A DNA stretch of 64,000 nt from Prevotella sp. (GTDB taxonomy: Bacteria; Bacteroidota; Bacteroidia; Bacteroidales; Bacteroidaceae). The stretch is from positions 186,001 to 250,000 of the forward strand of contig JAFUTI010000023.1 in assembly GCA_017471465.1 (NCBI GenBank). Direction: 5' to 3'. How positions within the stretch are numbered: the first letter of the stretch is position 1; each line of letters starts with the position of its first letter. The notes below the pieces were generated by a model. That model was given only the letters and a program-made list of their open reading frames with translations. It searched no databases and was not told the origin of the DNA. Positions 60,111 to 64,000 of the stretch are shown piece by piece. A program made the position numbers and the translations under genes.

Positions 60111-61270
60111 ATGGCTCCGACGATGTCGCCGGCTGTCATAGCCTTGGCCTGCTCGTCGATCTTCTGCTGGTAACGCTCGGGCGTGATGGGCACAATCTCC
60201 ATCTGGTCGCTCAGCTTGGTGATACCGTTGGTGACATACTTGTCGCCCACCTTCAGACCGTCGGTCACAACGTAGTTGATGCCGTCGTTCTGGGGAGCCA
60301 CCTTGATCTCAGTGTACGCCACCTTGTTGTCCTTGCCAAGGGTGTAGACGAACTTCTTGTTCTGCACCTCCATGACACAGGCCTGCGGGATGACAATAGC
60401 CGAGGCATTGTCGTGAGGAATGACGATGGCACCCGAGGCACCGCTCTTCAGCAGCTTCTCAGGATTGGGGAACACGGCTATCATCTGCACCGAGCCCGTC
60501 GCCTGGTCTATCACACCGCTCATCTTTGTCACCTTACCTTCATGACCGTAGATGGTGCCGTCGGCCAGCTGCAGCTTCACCGCTGGCAGGGACGACAGGA
60601 CATCACCCGTCTTCGACATCTCCAGGGCATCCTTCTCGGTCATCGAGAAATAGACCTCCATCGACGAGATGTTGCTGACGGTTGTCAGCACATTGGCAGC
60701 GCTAACCAGCGTACCTACTTTATAAGGAAGGGTGCCTACGACACCGGCTGCCGGACTCTTGACATAGCAGAAACTCAGCATCTCCTTGGCTGAGGCCAGG
60801 GCTGCCTGAGCCTGAGCCAGACCGGCCTTTGCCTGCTCATACTGGTTGGTGGCCGACTGCAATTCGAAGTCGCCGATAACCTTGTTCTCATAGAGCTTCT
60901 TGGAATTCTCGAACGACAGCTTAGCAGTGTTGCACGCTGCCTGAGCCGTATTGACAGAAGCCTGGGCCTGACGCACCTGGGCCTGATAGGTCACGTTGTC
61001 AATCTCAAAAAGCACCTGGCCGGCACCTACCGTCTGACCTTCCTTCACATTAATACGAGTGACGAATCCGCCTACCTTCGGGCAGATCTGTACGTCCTGC
61101 ACACCCTTGATAGAGGCAGGATAGGTGGCCTGCGATGAAGCATTGCTCGTACCAACCGTCACGACGGGATACTCATTGTCACCAAACTGCGGACGTCCGC
61201 CGCTCTTACCGCCACAGGAAGCGAGCAGCAAAGCAGAGGCCGCAAACACCAAAATCTTGTTTTTCTTCAT
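60101..61270 (-). CDS. RND efflux periplasmic adaptor (membrane fusion protein)
   Basis: 389 residues. Lipoprotein signal (LVFAASALLLASCGG, Cys19), barrel-sandwich hybrid (INVKEGQTVGAGQVLFEIDN and SPAAGVVGTLPYKVGTLVSA), an alpha-hairpin (~95-165) and beta-barrel domains. It bridges the AcrB-like pump and the outer-membrane channel encoded next. First gene of the operon. Confidence 0.96.
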   Translation of the reverse strand: MKKNKILVFAASALLLASCGGKSGGRPQFGDNEYPVVTVGTSNASSQATYPASIKGVQDVQICPKVGGFVTRINVKEGQTVGAGQVLFEIDNVTYQAQVRQAQASVNTAQAACNTAKLSFENSKKLYENKVIGDFELQSATNQYEQAKAGLAQAQAALASAKEMLSFCYVKSPAAGVVGTLPYKVGTLVSAANVLTTVSNISSMEVYFSMTEKDALEMSKTGDVLSSLPAVKLQLADGTIYGHEGKVTKMSGVIDQATGSVQMIAVFPNPEKLLKSGASGAIVIPHDNASAIVIPQACVMEVQNKKFVYTLGKDNKVAYTEIKVAPQNDGINYVVTDGLKVGDKYVTNGITKLSDQMEIVPITPERYQQKIDEQAKAMTAGDIVGAMKK

Positions 61271-61348
61271 ACTTTAATATGCTTTTGTAATCTGTTATTC
61301 TGCAAAACAGGGAGAAAACCTGCGAGTCTTTAATTAGTTTTCAGCCTG

Positions 61349-61382
61349 CAAAGGTAAGAAAAAAGTAGTAATCGGATGCAAA
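61349..61382 (-). promoter_or_regulatory. Promoter of the RND operon (TTTG-N22-TACCTTTG)
   Basis: Minus-strand TACCTTTG at 61349-61356 with TTTG at 61379-61382. The leader to the adaptor ATG is about 70 bases. The spacer is slightly long. Confidence 0.55.
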
Positions 61383-61454
61383 AAGGAACATTCTTTTTAG
61401 TCTTTTTTGCACTTTATCACTATTTTTCTAAGACAGCACTTTTTACCACCACCA

Positions 61455-62957
61455 TCAAACGATGCCCATCGCCTTGGCTTTCTGCAACAGCAACGCCATC
61501 AACGGCTCACGCTCGTTCTCCACCTTATTATCGAGGACGGCATCCTTGAGATACTGTTTCAGCGTCCCTACCTCGCGGGAAGGTTTGAGATGGAAAAGTT
61601 CCATAATCTCATTGCCGTCGATGACGGGCTGCAGCAGCCGTTTGTAGTCCTTCTCTTTCAGGTCGGCCAGCTTTTCGCGAACCATCCGGAAATTCTCAAG
61701 AAACAGCTTCTTCTTACCTTCGTTCTTCGACGTAATATCGGCCTCACAGAGCGTCATCAGGTCGTCGATGTCATCGCCGGCATCGTTCAGCAGACGGCGC
61801 ACAGCCGAGTCAGTGACCTCGTTGTCGGCAATGACCTGCGGACGCATGTGCAGGTCAACGAGTTTCTGCACATACTTCATCTCAGGGCCCAGCGGCAGCT
61901 TCAGACGGCGGAAGATGTCGGGCACCATCTTGGCACCGATATAGTTGTGGTTGTGGAAGGTCCACCCCACGGTAGGCTCCCACCGCTTCGACTTCGTCTT
62001 TCCGACGTCGTGGAGCAAGGCGGCCCAGCGCAGCCAGAGTCCTGAGGCGGAACTATTCTCGCACCTCGTACCTTGTACCTCGTACCTCGCAACATTCTCC
62101 AGCACCTCCAGCGTGTGATAGAAGTTGTTCTTATGGGCCCGCCCGTTTTTCTGCTCTACGATATCGAGGGCTGCCAGTTCGGGCAGGATGATGCCGAGCA
62201 GTCCCGTGCGCTGCAGGTCGACGAATCCCTTACTGGGGTGCGGCGACATGATAATCTTGTTCAGCTCCACCTCGATACGCTCGCCGCTGACAATTTTGAT
62301 ACGGTCGGCCATGCGCTCCAGCGCCTCAAACGTCGCATCCTCAATCAGGAAGTTCAGCTGGGTGGCAAAGCGGATGCAGCGCATCATGCGCAACGGGTCG
62401 TCGCTGAAGGTCACTTCAGGGTCAAGGGGTGTGGCGATGATACCGTCTTCCAGGTCGGCCAGACCGTCGAAGGGGTCGACAAGCTCGCCGAAACGGTCGC
62501 GGTTCAGGCAGATGGCCATCGCGTTGATGGTGAAGTCGCGGCGGTTCTGGTCGTCCTCCAGCGTGCCGTCCTCGACGATGGGCTTGCGCGAGTCGTGGCT
62601 GTAGCTCTCGCGGCGGGCACCGACGAACTCTACTTCAATCTCCGTTCTCTCCTCACCGCTCTCATCTCTCCCCTCTCCTCTCTCCTCCACAAACTTCACC
62701 TGCGCCGTGCCGAAATTCCTGAACACGCTGAGATGGGCACGGCGGCCTAAGCGGCGCTTCAACTCCTTGGCCACCTCAATGCCACTGCCCACGACCACCA
62801 CGTCGACATCGTTGCTGGGACGTTCCAGAAAGATGTCACGCACATAGCCACCCACTACATAACACGCTACGCCGAGGGTGTCGGCAACATCGCCTATCTG
62901 ATGGAACAGCGGCAGGTCTAACAGCTTGGCTAACTCTTCGTCTGAATAGAATTTCAT
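61455..62957 (-). CDS. tRNA nucleotidyltransferase (CCA-adding type) with HD domain
   Basis: 500 residues. The polymerase head has VVGGYVRDIFLERPSNDVDV and RRDFTINAMAICLNRDRFGE; the HD domain has LLHDVGKTKS near residue 318 and LHMRPQVIADNEVTDSAVRR. Such proteins add or repair the CCA end of tRNAs. Two repeat arrays are in frame: one gives VEERGEGRDESGEERTEI in the head, the other VARYEVQGTRCENS just before the HD motif. Both look like insertions relative to the usual family length. Confidence 0.93.
   Translation of the reverse strand: MKFYSDEELAKLLDLPLFHQIGDVADTLGVACYVVGGYVRDIFLERPSNDVDVVVVGSGIEVAKELKRRLGRRAHLSVFRNFGTAQVKFVEERGEGRDESGEERTEIEVEFVGARRESYSHDSRKPIVEDGTLEDDQNRRDFTINAMAICLNRDRFGELVDPFDGLADLEDGIIATPLDPEVTFSDDPLRMMRCIRFATQLNFLIEDATFEALERMADRIKIVSGERIEVELNKIIMSPHPSKGFVDLQRTGLLGIILPELAALDIVEQKNGRAHKNNFYHTLEVLENVARYEVQGTRCENSSASGLWLRWAALLHDVGKTKSKRWEPTVGWTFHNHNYIGAKMVPDIFRRLKLPLGPEMKYVQKLVDLHMRPQVIADNEVTDSAVRRLLNDAGDDIDDLMTLCEADITSKNEGKKKLFLENFRMVREKLADLKEKDYKRLLQPVIDGNEIMELFHLKPSREVGTLKQYLKDAVLDNKVENEREPLMALLLQKAKAMGIV
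62058..62092. repeat. CTCGTAC array inside the tRNA nucleotidyltransferase gene
   Basis: CTCGCAC, CTCGTAC, CTTGTAC, CTCGTAC, CTCGCAA: inverted orientation of the arrays at 7661 and 24620. Coding strand reads ARYEVQGTRCE. Confidence 0.75.
62646..62687. repeat. CT-rich period-7 array in the tRNA nucleotidyltransferase gene
   Basis: TCTCTCC, TCACCGC, TCTCATC, TCTCCCC, TCTCCTC, TCTCCTC. Encodes the charged stretch GEGRDESGEERTE. Confidence 0.6.
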
Positions 62958-63295
62958 TTGCGGATTACTGGAAAACAGGCTGCAAAGTTACAAAAAAAGC
63001 TTGTAAAGAACAACGGATTTTGGAAGATTAACGCAATTCGACCTAAAATAAAGGCAAAACGGGGAAGAACAAGGAAATTCAATATTGAGGGTAACGCAAA
63101 ATATGGAGGATTGGTGAAGGAGTTAGGTTTCCAAATCGTAACCCTGAAAGCACCTCTTACCGCCCGTTGGTACCCTCCCCGAGATACTCAATCTCGTGGT
63201 CCCTCCCTTATTCCGCAAACTGCTACATTTTGCATAGCGATGGATACCCCAAAAGACAGTAGTTTTGCAGCCCAAAATTAAAAAAGGAGTAAGAA
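62958..63295. other. Intergenic region before the recombinase gene
   Basis: 338 bases, more AT-rich than the core genes, with no convincing gene or tRNA. A minus-strand -7-like sequence for the tRNA nucleotidyltransferase lies near 62983-62990 (TAACTTTG), and TAGTTTTG at 63260-63267 is a candidate -7 element for the recombinase. This is where the junction between chromosome and a mobile element would be expected; no repeat can be paired because the other end lies outside. Confidence 0.45.
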
Positions 63296-64000
63296 ATGAG
63301 AAGTACATTCAACATTTTGTTCTACGTGAACAAGAGTAAGGAGAAGAACGGTGTGGTACCTGTGATGGGACGTGTGACAATTAACGGCAGTCAGAGCCAG
63401 TTCAGTTGTAAGAAGACCATCCCGCTTGACATGTGGGATGTGAAGGGAAACTGTGCCAAGGGCCGAAGTAAGGAGGCTTTGCAGATTAACCGCGAGTTGG
63501 ACAACATCAAAGCGCAGATCATCAAGCACTATCAGTACCTGTCAGACCGCGAGGCTTTTGTGACGGCTGAGATGGTGCGCAACTCCTATCAGGGATTTGG
63601 CAGCGAGTACGAGACAATATTGAGTGCTTTCGACAAGGACATCGCCAGTCTGAAGAAACGTGTGGGAAAGGACAGAGTTGCCAGCACACTTTGGGCTATG
63701 GAGCGTTCACGAAAGGACGTGGCTGAGTTCATCCAGTCGCATTACCGTCGGAGAGATATGTCTTTGCTGGAATTGACACCAGAGTTCATCAAGGATTTTT
63801 CTGCCTATCTCAGTACGGATAGAGGACTGGCAAGCGGTACTATCTGGCAGCGTTGTATGTGGCTGAAGGGCGTCGTGCTGAGAGCACATTATAACGGTAA
63901 GATACCCCGTAACCCCTTCGCGCAGTTCCATATCAGCCCCAACTGCAAGGAAAGGGAGTTTCTGACCGAAGACGAACTGAAAGCCGTTGTGACGCATGAG
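63296..64000 (+). CDS. Tyrosine recombinase/integrase, N-terminal part (runs off right edge)
   Basis: 235 residues are visible. RSTFNILFYVNKSKEKNGVV and CKKTIPLDMWDVKGNCAKGR are the arm-type DNA-binding start of Bacteroidetes integrases, followed by a SAM-like core-binding domain (LLELTPEFIKDFSAYLSTDR, GLASGTIWQRCMWLKGVVLR) and the start of the catalytic domain (REFLTEDELKAVV). The catalytic Arg, His and Tyr lie beyond the edge. A good ribosome site (AAAAAGGAG) lies 7 bases before the ATG. Probably the first gene of an integrative or conjugative element, or a shufflon-type recombinase. Confidence 0.85.
   Translation, partial: MRSTFNILFYVNKSKEKNGVVPVMGRVTINGSQSQFSCKKTIPLDMWDVKGNCAKGRSKEALQINRELDNIKAQIIKHYQYLSDREAFVTAEMVRNSYQGFGSEYETILSAFDKDIASLKKRVGKDRVASTLWAMERSRKDVAEFIQSHYRRRDMSLLELTPEFIKDFSAYLSTDRGLASGTIWQRCMWLKGVVLRAHYNGKIPRNPFAQFHISPNCKEREFLTEDELKAVVTHE

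Noticed and set aside
62958-63295. tRNA gene as integration target next to the recombinase
   Set aside because: I could not find an acceptor stem with matching T-arm in either orientation.

Overview
The window is chromosome from a Bacteroidales bacterium, most likely Prevotella or a close relative. The evidence is Bacteroidetes-type promoters (TAnnTTTG at -7) in front of many genes, a MurF-Alr fusion, a bifunctional fucose kinase/GDP-fucose pyrophosphorylase, the ftsX-DUF3098-uppP-truB-queA-folK block, and secreted proteins ending in the Prevotella-style tail GLYIVNGKKVV. Base composition is moderately GC-rich except in intergenic DNA, in the middles of the 18-22 kb secreted genes, and near the right edge. 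No rRNA, tRNA or CRISPR array was seen.

Layout. 0-9.6 kb: an MG2-like secreted protein (partial), a TonB receptor, dnaA, an MCE protein, a cell-wall amidase, folB, a detached class II ribonucleotide reductase C-terminal domain, a sulfatase and a nitroreductase. 9.7-13.6 kb: a uronate operon (orphan galactitol-type PTS IIC, an exported KduI, an ExuT-like transporter). 13.7-17.7 kb: an M6 peptidase and murF-alr. 17.8-22.2 kb: the most unusual region, two tandem cassettes each made of a large secreted protein with a poly-G tract in its signal-peptide codons followed by a 54-56-residue peptide; one large gene is out of frame (G10) and the other in frame (G8). 22.3-31.2 kb: a long inverted-repeat element, GSCFA protein, fkp/fucP fucose salvage, yfhO, mtnN-luxS. 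31.3-37.1 kb: an Rpn/PD-(D/E)XK transposase-family gene, an outer-membrane barrel gene split by a single in-frame TGA, a membrane TPR-HTH regulator, a duplicated Rpn fragment and a second inverted-repeat element. 37-49.4 kb: typA, a secreted HExxH protein, two GH127-type beta-L-arabinofuranosidases, rpsO, a lipoprotein and a GH28 polygalacturonase. 49.4-63 kb: core genes (folK, queA, truB, uppP, DUF3098, ftsX, a radical SAM protein, lpxA), an RND efflux operon and a CCA-adding-type enzyme. 63.3 kb to the edge: the start of a tyrosine recombinase.

Together the GH28, the two GH127 enzymes, KduI and the uronate transporters suggest use of pectin and arabinan side chains, although no SusC/SusD pair is present. 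Three layers of unexplained structure overlie the genes: phase-variable secreted protein/small peptide cassettes; a family of roughly 320-360 bp elements with near-perfect long inverted termini; and many degenerate arrays with a 7-base (occasionally 8-base) period that lie either across stop codons at gene junctions or in frame inside coding sequences.
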